A stretch of 64,000 nt of DNA from an uncultured Aquimarina sp. (GTDB taxonomy: Bacteria > Bacteroidota > Bacteroidia > Flavobacteriales > Flavobacteriaceae): positions 293,620 to 357,619 of the forward strand of contig CANMFM010000002.1 in assembly GCA_947497175.1 (NCBI GenBank), given 5' to 3'. The notes beneath the pieces are model-generated. The model searched no databases, had not been told where the DNA came from, and saw only the letters and a program-made list of their open reading frames with translations. Both the position numbers and the translations under genes were made by a program. This document shows positions 30,727 to 39,059 of this stretch, one piece after another (positions within the stretch are counted from its first letter, which is position 1; each line of letters opens with the position of its first letter).

Positions 30727-31658
30727 AAGGGAAGATTATTCAAATCTACATTTCCACCGGAAAGAATAATACCTATTTTTTTTCGTTTAAAACGTTCTTT
30801 TTCCCTAAGTAATGCCGCTAATGGTACAGCGCATGAAGGTTCTATTATAATCTTCATGCGTTCCCATATCAATCGCATCGCCGAGATGATTTCATCTTCT
30901 TCAACTCGAATAATATCAGACACATATTTTTGAATAATAGGAAAATTAACATCTCCCAATTCGGTCTTTAAGCCATCTGCAATAGTATCGATAGTTGTGT
31001 TATGTTCAATTTTTCCACTTTGTAATGAGCGATATGCATCGTCGACTTCAAAAGGTTCTCCGCCAATAACCTTACAATCATGGCCATAGAAATTTGCTGC
31101 CAAGGCAGTACCTGCAATCAAACCACCACCACCTACTGGCGTAAAGATATACTCTACATCAGGATGATCTTCAAGAAGTTCTATGGCGGCCGTACCTTGA
31201 CCTAAAATTACATTCAAATCATTTGAAGGATGCAGGAAAGTAGCGCCTTTTTCTTCCTGAATTTTATTGGCAACACGTTCGCGTTCTTCTAAGGTTGGGG
31301 AACACTCCACAATTTCTCCGCCATATCCTATTACCGCATCTTTTTTTACTTGTGGCGCAGTAGTTGGCATAACAATATATGATTTAATTCCAAGACTTTG
31401 AGCTGCTAATGATAATGCTTGAGCAAAGTTGCCAGAAGAATGTGTAACCACACCTTTTGATTTTTGATTTTCAGATAATCTGGAGATAGCAGAAACAGCT
31501 CCTCTCATTTTAAAGGCCCCCATCCGTTGGAAATTTTCGCATTTAAAGAAAATTGTAGCTCCAGAGATTTCATTCAGTAAGGTTGAGGTTAATACAGGTG
31601 TTCTATGAATATGGGGTTTGATACGTTCGTGGCAATCTTTTAACTCGTTTTTGGTCAT
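30723..31658 (-). CDS. Threonine/serine dehydratase family PLP enzyme (fold type II)
   Basis: A 311-residue cytoplasmic enzyme with the PLP-lysine segment GAFKMRGA (Lys ~51), asparagine loop SSGNFAQA and glycine-rich phosphate cradle PVGGGGLIAG. Length and the absence of an ACT regulatory domain match catabolic threonine dehydratase or serine racemase rather than biosynthetic IlvA. Serine racemases and dehydratases of this group cannot be told apart by motif alone. The gene overlaps the 3' end of the convergent fusion gene by 4 bp and is 39 bp downstream of the methyltransferase-like gene, so it is likely part of the minus-strand run. Confidence 0.88.
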   Translation of the reverse strand: MTKNELKDCHERIKPHIHRTPVLTSTLLNEISGATIFFKCENFQRMGAFKMRGAVSAISRLSENQKSKGVVTHSSGNFAQALSLAAQSLGIKSYIVMPTTAPQVKKDAVIGYGGEIVECSPTLEERERVANKIQEEKGATFLHPSNDLNVILGQGTAAIELLEDHPDVEYIFTPVGGGGLIAGTALAANFYGHDCKVIGGEPFEVDDAYRSLQSGKIEHNTTIDTIADGLKTELGDVNFPIIQKYVSDIIRVEEDEIISAMRLIWERMKIIIEPSCAVPLAALLREKERFKRKKIGIILSGGNVDLNNLPF

Positions 31659-31697
31659 TTTAATTATGGTATTGAAGAGGGTTAAAATTAAGATTTT

Positions 31698-32345
31698 TTA
31701 GGGATTACTTTTTGTTCCGATTAATACGGTATTTACACCTTCTACGTTATTGTATTGTGTCCAGTATATATCATTAGCAAATGTTGATTTTAGGAGTTCG
31801 ATTTTTGTAGTGTCCTTCAGCAGAATTCCAGCATTGAAGAGTACATTTGCGTTAGGATTTAGTAATTGGATTAGCTGTTGCCAAAAATGTTTTTCATAAA
31901 AAGGTTCAGGTACTTTTTGATCAATAAAAATATCGACGATCACTAAATCGTAGCATGTTTTACTATGTTTTACATACTTTAAAGCATCTGTATTTATGAT
32001 ATGTAAATGTTTATTTTCTTTGATGTCAAACTCATTTTTTGCAATCTGAATCACCGTATCGTCAATCTCTACTGCGGTAATCCTGCCTTTATAATTAAAT
32101 CTGTTGTATAGTGATTTAATAACGCTACCACCACCTAATCCAAGTAACAATATTTCAGCAGTATTTTGAATATCAATTTGGGAGAGTCCATAATTCAGAA
32201 CTTTTTCTAAAGCACCATATGAGTAATTCGCATTTTGACTATCGAGAACTTTTTTCCCATTAATCCATGTGACCTCTAATGTTCCATTTATTTGTGATGA
32301 TATACGTTTTGTTAATGGCCAAACGTGACTTATTATCTTTTTCAT
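31698..32345 (-). CDS. Spermidine-synthase-like SAM-dependent transferase
   Basis: A 215-residue cytoplasmic Rossmann-fold protein with motif I EILLLGLGGGSVIKSL, the acidic ribose-binding strand ITAVEIDDTVI and DLVIVDIFID, the layout of polyamine synthase-like proteins. It is shorter than true spermidine synthases (~280), lacks the N-terminal beta domain, and I do not see the full catalytic Asp pair, so it may be a methyltransferase instead. Downstream, 39 bp away, is the dehydratase gene; upstream, across a terminator, is the GlcG-like gene. Confidence 0.75.
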   Translation of the reverse strand: MKKIISHVWPLTKRISSQINGTLEVTWINGKKVLDSQNANYSYGALEKVLNYGLSQIDIQNTAEILLLGLGGGSVIKSLYNRFNYKGRITAVEIDDTVIQIAKNEFDIKENKHLHIINTDALKYVKHSKTCYDLVIVDIFIDQKVPEPFYEKHFWQQLIQLLNPNANVLFNAGILLKDTTKIELLKSTFANDIYWTQYNNVEGVNTVLIGTKSNP

Positions 32346-32357
32346 CTACTTCTACTT

Positions 32358-32399
32358 AAAAAAAATCCCGGTAGTCATTTGTTATGAACAACACCGGGA
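32358..32399 (-). terminator. Terminator after the GlcG-like gene
   Basis: TCCCGGT (32366-32372) pairs with ACCGGGA (32393-32399); the preceding plus-strand A-run gives a minus-strand U-run. Confidence 0.8.
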
Positions 32400-32421
32400 C
32401 ACTAATCTTTACAAAATAGGG

Positions 32422-32820
32422 TTACAATGCTGCGGCACCGGCTTGTGCTACCGCATGATCATTTTCTACACTACTTCCACTCACGCCAATAGCACCAATA
32501 ATTTCACCTTTATTATTTTTAAGGGGTACACCGCCTGGAAAAGAGATCAATCCACCATTAGAGTGTTCGATATTATATAAAGAACCACCCGGTTGAGAAA
32601 GTTCTCCAATTGATCCTGTATCCATGTCAAAAAATCGGGCCGTCTTAGCTTTTTTAAGAGAAATATCAGCAGATCCTAACCATGCTCCATCCATACGTAC
32701 AAATGCCAGGAGATTAGCTCCTGCATCCACTACAGATATATTCATTTTTGTATCCAACGAAATTGATTTTTCTTTTGCTACAGCAATAATTTTTTCGGCT
32801 TGTTCCAGAGTAATATTCAT
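32422..32820 (-). CDS. GlcG/HbpS-family haem-binding-type protein (DUF336)
   Basis: A 132-residue compact protein with the family pattern [62 protein letters not shown] and a C-terminal [12 protein letters not shown]. Members include HbpS, which binds haem, and GlcG of glycolate loci; in most genomes the role is unknown. No signal peptide is visible, so it is cytoplasmic. It is followed by a good terminator and preceded 47 bp upstream by the aldo/keto reductase gene, suggesting co-transcription. Confidence 0.88.
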   Translation of the reverse strand: MNITLEQAEKIIAVAKEKSISLDTKMNISVVDAGANLLAFVRMDGAWLGSADISLKKAKTARFFDMDTGSIGELSQPGGSLYNIEHSNGGLISFPGGVPLKNNKGEIIGAIGVSGSSVENDHAVAQAGAAAL

Positions 32821-32867
32821 GTTTTTTTGTGTTTAAATAAGTTGAAATCAAAAGTAGTATTTAATGT

Positions 32868-33818
32868 TCAATTCCAAGACAATTTTTTACGTTCTATCCA
32901 ATAATGTGCTACATCAGATTTCAAACCTTGTAATGTCTTAATTTCTTCTGTATGTAGTTGAAAAGTATTTGCTTTAAGATTATCATCAAGATGTTTTTGA
33001 TTAGCTGCACCGCTAAGTACGATAGTAGGACGAAGGCTATCTAAACAAAATCGCAATGCGATTGCATCCAAACCAACTTTGTAAGTATTGGCTAACTGTT
33101 GTATGGTCGAATATAGTTTGTTATAATGAGGATAGTCTTGATTTGGAAGTAGCCTTCCGTTGGCTATAGCTTCTTTTATAATAATTTTTTTCTGTTGTGC
33201 TTTTAGCGTATTAATAATATCTGCGATACTTTGATCCAGAATGTTATACGTAACTTGAAAAGCGTCGAATAACATCTTAGACTCTACTTCAATATCTAGC
33301 GCTTTTTTTATAACATCCACTTGGTTACTGCCACTTGTCGTGATTCCGATCTTAATGTTGTTCTCTTCTTTTAATTCTGATAACCTATGAAGCACAGCTT
33401 GATTTTTCAGAACTCCGGATTCGAAAGTTGCCGAATGGATTTGATATATTTTAAGATAGGGGAGTAACCGTTGGGATTTTTTCCATTGCTCATTTAATTT
33501 GGATAAACTATGCTCTTTTACCTCATGTATCATAGCCTTTGGATCAAAATTTGCTGTATAGGTATATCCCCATTTTGTAGCGACCTCAATGGTTGGATCT
33601 TGTTTAAATATTAGCCAGTCAATGAGCAATTCTTCTGCCAATCCATATCCGGGTGCAGTATCAAAGTATCGCACCCCTTGTTTGTAGGCATATTCCAGTG
33701 TTTGCCAACCCTTTTTACGAAAATCTTCTAAAGAGATAGATTCACTTTCTTCTTTTCGAATATTAATATATAGAGGTCTTCCAATCGCAGCAGTGCCGAG
33801 TCCTATCATAAGAGACAA
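32868..33818 (-). CDS. Aldo/keto reductase
   Basis: A 316-residue NAD(P)H-dependent TIM-barrel oxidoreductase. The catalytic tetrad is visible: Asp and Tyr in RYFDTAPGYGLAEELL (~51-66), Lys in ATKWGY and His in YQIHSAT. The C-terminal strand LRPTIVLSGA binds the cofactor phosphate. It most resembles the L-fucose/galactose-dehydrogenase-like group of aldo/keto reductases, but substrate is not deducible. It lies 34 bp downstream of the alpha/beta-hydrolase gene and 47 bp upstream of the GlcG-like gene, so the three probably form an operon. Confidence 0.9.
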   Translation of the reverse strand: MSLMIGLGTAAIGRPLYINIRKEESESISLEDFRKKGWQTLEYAYKQGVRYFDTAPGYGLAEELLIDWLIFKQDPTIEVATKWGYTYTANFDPKAMIHEVKEHSLSKLNEQWKKSQRLLPYLKIYQIHSATFESGVLKNQAVLHRLSELKEENNIKIGITTSGSNQVDVIKKALDIEVESKMLFDAFQVTYNILDQSIADIINTLKAQQKKIIIKEAIANGRLLPNQDYPHYNKLYSTIQQLANTYKVGLDAIALRFCLDSLRPTIVLSGAANQKHLDDNLKANTFQLHTEEIKTLQGLKSDVAHYWIERKKLSWN

Positions 33819-33852
33819 ATTTCTAAGTGGTATTATTTGTTATAAAACTATA

Positions 33853-34701
33853 CTAAATAGTATCAAACCAATCTAACGTTTTTACCCAGAGGGGATTCTT
33901 ACACTTTCGACTAAAAAACCCAAAATGGCCAATTTTAGTTGTGGGAACTGAAGATAGTCTAATAATTTCAAGTGATTTATCTGACTTTTCGAATAAGTTA
34001 TGTATCCTGTTGATGGCTTTTTCTGTTCCGATAGGATCATCTTCGATACCCAGAGTTAATAGTTTGGCTTTACAATCATTATAGAAAAAATGCATACCAT
34101 TGGCTTCCATTTGCGTTTTCATATTTGTTTGATTTCTCCGGTTATGCCATTGGTCAATAACTCCTTTTGGGATATCTTCAAGCATCCTGAGGCTTTTTCC
34201 GGGGAAATAACCATACAGTTTAGTAATCAAGGGAAAAACTATATGCCATAAAAAGTAAATTTTAGTTTTCTGGTCTTTTGACCAATCCTTGTAATACGCG
34301 GTTTGTGCTCCAATATTAATGATACCACAAATTTCCTTATTTCTTTCAGTCATACCAATAATAGTACCTCCGATACTATGGCCAAGAGTAACAATTTTAT
34401 GATCCGGGAACTCTTTTTTAGCAAAGTCAATCACTCCAGAAAAATCCTTTTGCCCCCAATCTGTAAATGAAGCTTCAAACCCTCTCAACTTTTTTGGTCT
34501 GGAACTGGCAATACCTCTATAATCATAGGTGATAACCTGATAACCATTCTGGGCCATAAAGATGGCATAATGATGATATAGTTTTTTATCTACAGCCGTA
34601 GCTGAATTGATTATCAAAACCTTCTTTTTATTTTTCGGGTCATTATCTGTATATAATACACTTGATAATTTATAACCGTCAGCAGCAGGTATTTGTATCA
34701 T
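33853..34701 (-). CDS. Alpha/beta hydrolase (serine aminopeptidase S33-like)
   Basis: A 282-residue cytoplasmic hydrolase with nucleophile elbow GHSIGGTIIG (~Ser 109) in the correct position after a VITYDYRGIASSRP strand-loop. A candidate acid is in LGIEDDPIG and a candidate catalytic His is in KIGHFGFF near the C-terminus, so the triad looks complete. It resembles the COG4757-type predicted hydrolases. Substrate unknown. It is first of a likely three-gene minus-strand run with the aldo/keto reductase and GlcG-like genes; 139 bp separate it from the upstream SRPBCC gene. Confidence 0.85.
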   Translation of the reverse strand: MIQIPAADGYKLSSVLYTDNDPKNKKKVLIINSATAVDKKLYHHYAIFMAQNGYQVITYDYRGIASSRPKKLRGFEASFTDWGQKDFSGVIDFAKKEFPDHKIVTLGHSIGGTIIGMTERNKEICGIINIGAQTAYYKDWSKDQKTKIYFLWHIVFPLITKLYGYFPGKSLRMLEDIPKGVIDQWHNRRNQTNMKTQMEANGMHFFYNDCKAKLLTLGIEDDPIGTEKAINRIHNLFEKSDKSLEIIRLSSVPTTKIGHFGFFSRKCKNPLWVKTLDWFDTI

Positions 34702-34840
34702 ATATCTGTGATATAATTATTTTGTATGTTACTAATTTGATTTCGATTTTATAGGTTTCATTAATGTCCAGCTTATGGTGTAACAAATTACATAGCATCC
34801 GATCTGGATGCTATGAAATATAGTAATAAAGATATTTATT

Positions 34841-35467
34841 TTACGCCTGTTCTTGCTCCTGTGCCAGTTCTTGTTGCTGTTGTACTTCTAGGGCCTTTTG
34901 CTTTTCTTCTTCCAGCTGCTTTTTATAGCTCTCCTCAGATAAGCTTTTAAGTTTTGATAAGCCGTTACTCCAGGTGTCGCCCATAGATGCTTCCATATCA
35001 CTAAACGCCATCATTAAATTGAATGGATAAGGCATTTCGCTATGAAACCCCCATGTAATTTTTGTTGTTGCTTTTCCTTCTTCTGCAAGTTTTATATATC
35101 CTTTGGCCTCGCTTTCGTAAGGAGTATAAAATTTTAAATCGGTCTCAAAAAGGTTAGGGGCTTCCATTTTAGCAATCGTTTGACTTCCTTTGCCTACATC
35201 TTCAACTTTGCTATCCCAACTAGCGGTAGCTCCTATTTCTCCATCAGTTCCTGTCATTTCTTTTTTCATATTAGGATCAATGTCATTCCATGGGCTCCAC
35301 TTGTCTAAATCATCTAAACTGTTTACATGTTCCCAGGTTGTTTCGATAGGAGCATTAACGGTGATAGATTTTTCGTAGACTAATTCTTTAGATACGAAGG
35401 CTGCTGCAATTAATGCGACTGCAATAACTACAACAAGTGCAAGTACTATTTTTTTTAAAACGTTCAT
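34841..35467 (-). CDS. Membrane-anchored SRPBCC (polyketide-cyclase-like) protein with Gln/Glu-rich tail
   Basis: A 208-residue protein with an uncleaved N-terminal helix (IVLALVVVIAVALIAAAFV, ~7-25). The SRPBCC domain (~30-175: TVNAPIETTWEHVNSLDDL, KWSPWNDIDPNM, KITWGFHSEMPYPFNL) follows, then a low-complexity coiled-coil tail full of Gln and Glu. The domain binds hydrophobic ligands in other family members. The anchor suggests it faces the periplasm. The tail is unusual for the family. It is monocistronic, with the dnaN terminator hairpin 150 bp upstream of its start. Confidence 0.85.
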   Translation of the reverse strand: MNVLKKIVLALVVVIAVALIAAAFVSKELVYEKSITVNAPIETTWEHVNSLDDLDKWSPWNDIDPNMKKEMTGTDGEIGATASWDSKVEDVGKGSQTIAKMEAPNLFETDLKFYTPYESEAKGYIKLAEEGKATTKITWGFHSEMPYPFNLMMAFSDMEASMGDTWSNGLSKLKSLSEESYKKQLEEEKQKALEVQQQQELAQEQEQA

Positions 35468-35612
35468 AAGGTTGTTATTTATTTGGTTGTTTATTGATTT
35501 GTTAACCAGTTGTTTACATCTGGTTTGTAGTAAATTTATTGATTTTTCTTACATTTTTCAAGTTTCTGTACGGAGAAGCATTTTGTTTTATGTTAAATCA
35601 GAGGTAATTCAA

Positions 35613-35649
35613 CAAAAAAATCCAACCTTAAGAAGGGTTGGATTTTTTA
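35613..35649 (-). terminator. Bidirectional terminator after dnaN
   Basis: TCCAACC (35621-35627) pairs with GGTTGGA (35636-35642), with an A-run on one side and a T-run on the other. It sits 22 bp past the dnaN stop and can work in both directions. Confidence 0.85.
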
Positions 35650-35670
35650 TTTACTGGTTATATTTAGTAT

Positions 35671-36789
35671 TTAATTATTCAACATCACAGGCATTACAAG
35701 CATAGTGACATGTTCACCTTCATCTAATCCATCTACCGGGGTAAGAATACCAGCTCTGTTTGGTAATGACATTTCTAATTGCACATCATCGGCATTGAGG
35801 TTATTCAACATTTCGCTTAAAAAACGTGAATTAAATCCAATCTGCATATCATCACCATGATAGTCACAGGTTAATCGTTCTTCTGCTTTATTAGAATAAT
35901 CAATATCTTCTGCTGATATATTGAGTTCTGCTCCTGCAATTTTTAGACGTATCTGATGTGTTGTTTTATTTGAGAAGATAGATACCCTGCGTACAGAGTT
36001 TAAAAACTGTGTGCGTGCAATGGTTAGTTTATTAGGATTCTCTTTTGGAATTACGGCTTCATAATTAGGGTATTTACCATCAATTAATCTACAGATGAGT
36101 TGTGTCTCGTCAAAAGTAAATTTAGCATTTGATTCATTATACTCAATCAATACTTCACTATCGCTTCCTGCCAAAATACCTTTTAACAAATTTAGAGGTT
36201 TTTTTGGCATGATAAATTCTGCTGATTGCGAAGCTTTTACATCTTCACGACTATATTTTACTAATTTATGCGCATCTGTGGCTACAAATGTTAGTCCTTC
36301 TGTAGAGAATTGAAAAAAGACACCACTCATTACTGGCCTTAAATCATCATTACCCGTTGCAAAAATGGTTTTACTAACAGCCGTTGCTAAAATATCACCT
36401 AATAATGTGGTGGCACTTGGATCTTCTAGTTCTACTGCTTTTGGAAACTCTTCACCATCGGCATAGGCTAATGCATACTTACCATGATTAGAGCTGATTT
36501 CTACCGTATTGTTATCTCCTGAAACAAAAGTGAGGGGTTGTTCTGGAAAAGTTTTTAGTGTTTCAAGAAGTAATTTAGCGGGTACTGCAATGGTTCCATT
36601 GTCAGAAGATTCTACTTCTAATTTTGCAGACATTGTAGTTTCCAGATCTGATGCAGAAACGGTTAGTGAGTTATGATCTAATTCGAACAAAAAGTTATCT
36701 AAAATAGGTAAGGTATTGCTATTGTTAATGACTCCCCCTAATACTTGTAATTGCTTTAATAAGTATGAACTGGATACTATAAATTTCAT
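35671..36789 (-). CDS. dnaN: DNA polymerase III beta subunit (sliding clamp)
   Basis: The 372-residue ring-forming clamp that tethers DNA polymerase to the template. All three DNA-clamp domains are recognisable (MKFIVSSSYLLKQLQVLGG at the start; ATDAHKLVKYSRED in domain 2; closing EGEHVTMLVMPVMLNN). Length is normal. In many bacteria dnaN sits beside dnaA and the origin; here no dnaA, recF or gyrB is nearby, which is common in Bacteroidota. It is monocistronic with its own terminator. Confidence 0.97.
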   Translation of the reverse strand: MKFIVSSSYLLKQLQVLGGVINNSNTLPILDNFLFELDHNSLTVSASDLETTMSAKLEVESSDNGTIAVPAKLLLETLKTFPEQPLTFVSGDNNTVEISSNHGKYALAYADGEEFPKAVELEDPSATTLLGDILATAVSKTIFATGNDDLRPVMSGVFFQFSTEGLTFVATDAHKLVKYSREDVKASQSAEFIMPKKPLNLLKGILAGSDSEVLIEYNESNAKFTFDETQLICRLIDGKYPNYEAVIPKENPNKLTIARTQFLNSVRRVSIFSNKTTHQIRLKIAGAELNISAEDIDYSNKAEERLTCDYHGDDMQIGFNSRFLSEMLNNLNADDVQLEMSLPNRAGILTPVDGLDEGEHVTMLVMPVMLNN

Positions 36790-37029
36790 CTGTTATTCTT
36801 TATTGTTTATTAGTTGTCAGATGAAATTCGCCTCTATTTACTGGAGTTAGATGTTACCAGAACCATATCGGCTCATTTCATAAGTGTGTAACTAGTTTTG
36901 TACAGTTTTACGCAAATATAATTGTAATCTATAAGGAATAGTGTATTCAAAAAACCATAGTTATTAACAAACCTAAAGGAGTTATTGACTATCCCTAGTA
37001 TTTACGAATTATGAATTATGAATTACAAG

Positions 37030-37608
37030 TTAGGATTTGGGGTTGTCATCCATAAGTTTGTCAGTATAATGGGCTTTATGTTTTGGTATCGAAAAACGTT
37101 CTTGATTATAAGAGGCCGATTTACCTTTTGGAATTGATAAACTTTGCCATTCTTCGCTTTTTATCATTTTTCCGATAAAGACCATTTGTCCTATGTGATA
37201 CGCGTAGTGTGCTAATTGTCTATAAATAGCTTCTGTAATTGAATGTTCTACATTTCGAATATAGACAGGTTGATCAAAATTAGTAGCATTGATACTTTTC
37301 AGGGCTTCAAATAAACATTGCCAACCTTCTTCCCATTTCAACATGAGTTCTTCTTTTGTTTTGATATCACTTTCAAATTCAGCATCGCGTTCTCTCCACT
37401 CTTTTTCACCATCAGAGGTTAAAAAATCTGTCCAACGAGATTTCATGTTTCCCCACAGGTGTTTTACAATAATGCCTATACTATTACTTTGGTCGTTGTA
37501 TTGCCAGAAGAGTTTTTGATCTGGTAGCTGCTTTATGGTTTTATCACCCAGGGATTTGTAGTAGTTGAATTGTTTTTGTATTCCTTCAAGATAAGCTTCT
37601 GTAGTCAT
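37030..37608 (-). CDS. DinB-superfamily protein (DUF1572 type)
   Basis: A 192-residue helical-bundle protein. The conserved His residues that usually bind a divalent metal in DinB-like folds are present in IVKHLWGNMKSRW (~48) and YAYHIGQM (~139), and the opening LEGIQKQFNYYKSLGDK is typical for DUF1572. The family includes bacillithiol-dependent transferases, but most members have no defined role. It is cytoplasmic and monocistronic, and transcription starts inside the 380-bp gap that also contains the 42-bp tandem repeat. Confidence 0.85.
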   Translation of the reverse strand: MTTEAYLEGIQKQFNYYKSLGDKTIKQLPDQKLFWQYNDQSNSIGIIVKHLWGNMKSRWTDFLTSDGEKEWRERDAEFESDIKTKEELMLKWEEGWQCLFEALKSINATNFDQPVYIRNVEHSITEAIYRQLAHYAYHIGQMVFIGKMIKSEEWQSLSIPKGKSASYNQERFSIPKHKAHYTDKLMDDNPKS

Positions 37609-37988
37609 TAGGTTTCGCTTTTATTCTAAAGATACTTATTTTTAGGTGTTCTCTATATATTATGAGTATTGTATTTTGGTAATGACGAAACCTTCCGCAA
37701 CCAATGTAATGCTCATTGTTGGGTGTTAGAAACCTTCCACAACCAATGTAACGCCCATTGTTGGGTGTTAGAAACCTTCCGCAACCAATGTAATGCCCAT
37801 TGTAGGGTTTTAGAAACCTTCCGCAACCAATGTAATGCTCATTGTAGGGTTTTAGAAACCTTCCGCAACCAATGTAATGCCCATTGTAGGGTGTTAGAAA
37901 CCTTCCGCAACCAATGTAATGCTTATTGTAAGATATTAGATATCTTCTGCAACCATTGCACAGCTTATACTACGAGATAAAAAAGAAT
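37609..37988. other. Gap between the DinB-like gene and btuC, dominated by tandem repeats
   Basis: About 295 of 380 bp belong to the 42-bp repeat array. The remaining 78 bp next to the DinB-like gene should carry its promoter. There is no ATPase gene for the adjacent importer. Confidence 0.7.
37687..37980. repeat. 42-bp tandem repeat array, six good units plus one degenerate
   Basis: Units start at 37687, 37729, 37771, 37813, 37855, 37897 and 37939. Each begins GAAACCTTCCGCAACCAATG and differs by a few bases; the seventh is diverged but keeps the 42-bp length. There are no spacers, so it is not CRISPR. Each unit holds CCAATG and CATTG arms that could form a small hairpin. One plus-strand frame stays open across it because 42 is a multiple of three. 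Confidence 0.95.
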
Positions 37989-39059
37989 TTAGAATAACAT
38001 TTTACGTTTACGTACCAATAACCATATCACTACTGGTGCACCAATTAGCGATGTTATTGCATTGATGGGTAGTGTATATTCGCTAGATGGTAATTGAGCA
38101 ATACTATCGCATATCAGCATAATAATGCTACCAATTAAGATCACAGCAGGAATTAAGGTTTTATGATTAGAGGTATGAAACAATTGACGGGTAAGGTGTG
38201 GTACTGCCAAACCTATAAAAGCAATAGGACCTGCAAATGCAGTACTACTACCTGCCAATAAGCCCGTTGCAATAATGATGGTAAAGCGGCTGGTTTTGAT
38301 ATTTAGTCCCAGACTACGTGCGTAGTTTTCTCCTAAAAGCAACGTATTTAAAGGCTTAATAGAAGCTACAGAAAGTAGCATACCCAAAATTGAGATCCCA
38401 AAAAATATAAGTACATCAATCCAGGATAGATTGCCAAGACTCCCAAATCCCCAAAAAACATATTGCTGCAATTGATCTGCAGGAGCAAAGTAGGAGAGTA
38501 CACTTACAATCGCAGAAGTAATACTTCCAAACATAAGGCCTATAATGAGTATGGCCATGGTATCTCTTACCTTAATCGACATTAGCATCACAGCAAATAG
38601 AACCAAAACACTTCCTAGACTGGCGGCGATGACTAATCCCCATTTAGAGATTAAAAAGGTAGAAAGTGCTGCACCGGTAAATGTGCTACCTAATATTAGC
38701 AAAGCTACTCCGAGGGTTGACCCAGAACTAATACCCAGAACAAAAGGACCAGCCAGGGGGTTTCTAAACAACGTTTGCATTAGCAATCCTGAAACACCTA
38801 AACCGCTTCCTACAATAACAGCGGTGAGTGCTTTTGGCAATCGGTAATCTACAATAATATGTCTCCAGGATTCTTTCTCAACGGGCCCGCCAACCAAGCT
38901 GCTCAGAGTGTCTATCCATGGAATAAAAACAGAGCCTAAACTTATATTAGCAATAAAACATATGAACATGAATACAGTGATGCCTGCAAAAACCTTTTTA
39001 TATGATTTGTTTGGGGTCAAATTATTTAAGTTTTTCGAAAAAATACGGTTCGTAATCAA
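37989..39059 (-). CDS. btuC: Cobalamin/iron-siderophore-type ABC transporter permease (FecCD/BtuC family)
   Basis: A ~350-residue inner-membrane permease with about ten helices, sharing FecCD hallmarks such as WRHIIVDYRLPKALTAVIVGSGL, RNPLAGPFVLGISSG and GPIAFIGLAVPHLTR. The location between a BtuF-like gene and cob genes makes cobalamin or cobinamide the likely substrate; iron-chelate transport remains possible. The track start at 39059 is TTG and overlaps btuF by 38 bp; another TTG at 39020 sits just after the btuF stop, so the true start is unsettled. No ATP-binding subunit gene lies nearby. Confidence 0.85.
   Translation of the reverse strand: MITNRIFSKNLNNLTPNKSYKKVFAGITVFMFICFIANISLGSVFIPWIDTLSSLVGGPVEKESWRHIIVDYRLPKALTAVIVGSGLGVSGLLMQTLFRNPLAGPFVLGISSGSTLGVALLILGSTFTGAALSTFLISKWGLVIAASLGSVLVLFAVMLMSIKVRDTMAILIIGLMFGSITSAIVSVLSYFAPADQLQQYVFWGFGSLGNLSWIDVLIFFGISILGMLLSVASIKPLNTLLLGENYARSLGLNIKTSRFTIIIATGLLAGSSTAFAGPIAFIGLAVPHLTRQLFHTSNHKTLIPAVILIGSIIMLICDSIAQLPSSEYTLPINAITSLIGAPVVIWLLVRKRKMLF

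Noticed and set aside
35472-35705. 77-aa plus-strand ORF between the SRPBCC gene and dnaN
   Set aside because: It runs through the terminator hairpin and into the dnaN end, and is low-complexity hydrophobic without a credible start.
35671-36789. Replication origin next to dnaN
   Set aside because: No dnaA gene, DnaA-box cluster or other origin genes are seen nearby.
37669-37980. 103-aa Cys/His-rich ORF over the tandem repeat
   Set aside because: It starts only at TTG without a visible ribosome site, and the frame stays open simply because the 42-bp unit is a multiple of three. I keep the array as a repeat, not a gene.
37687-37980. CRISPR array
   Set aside because: The units are directly joined with no unique spacers, and no cas gene is near.
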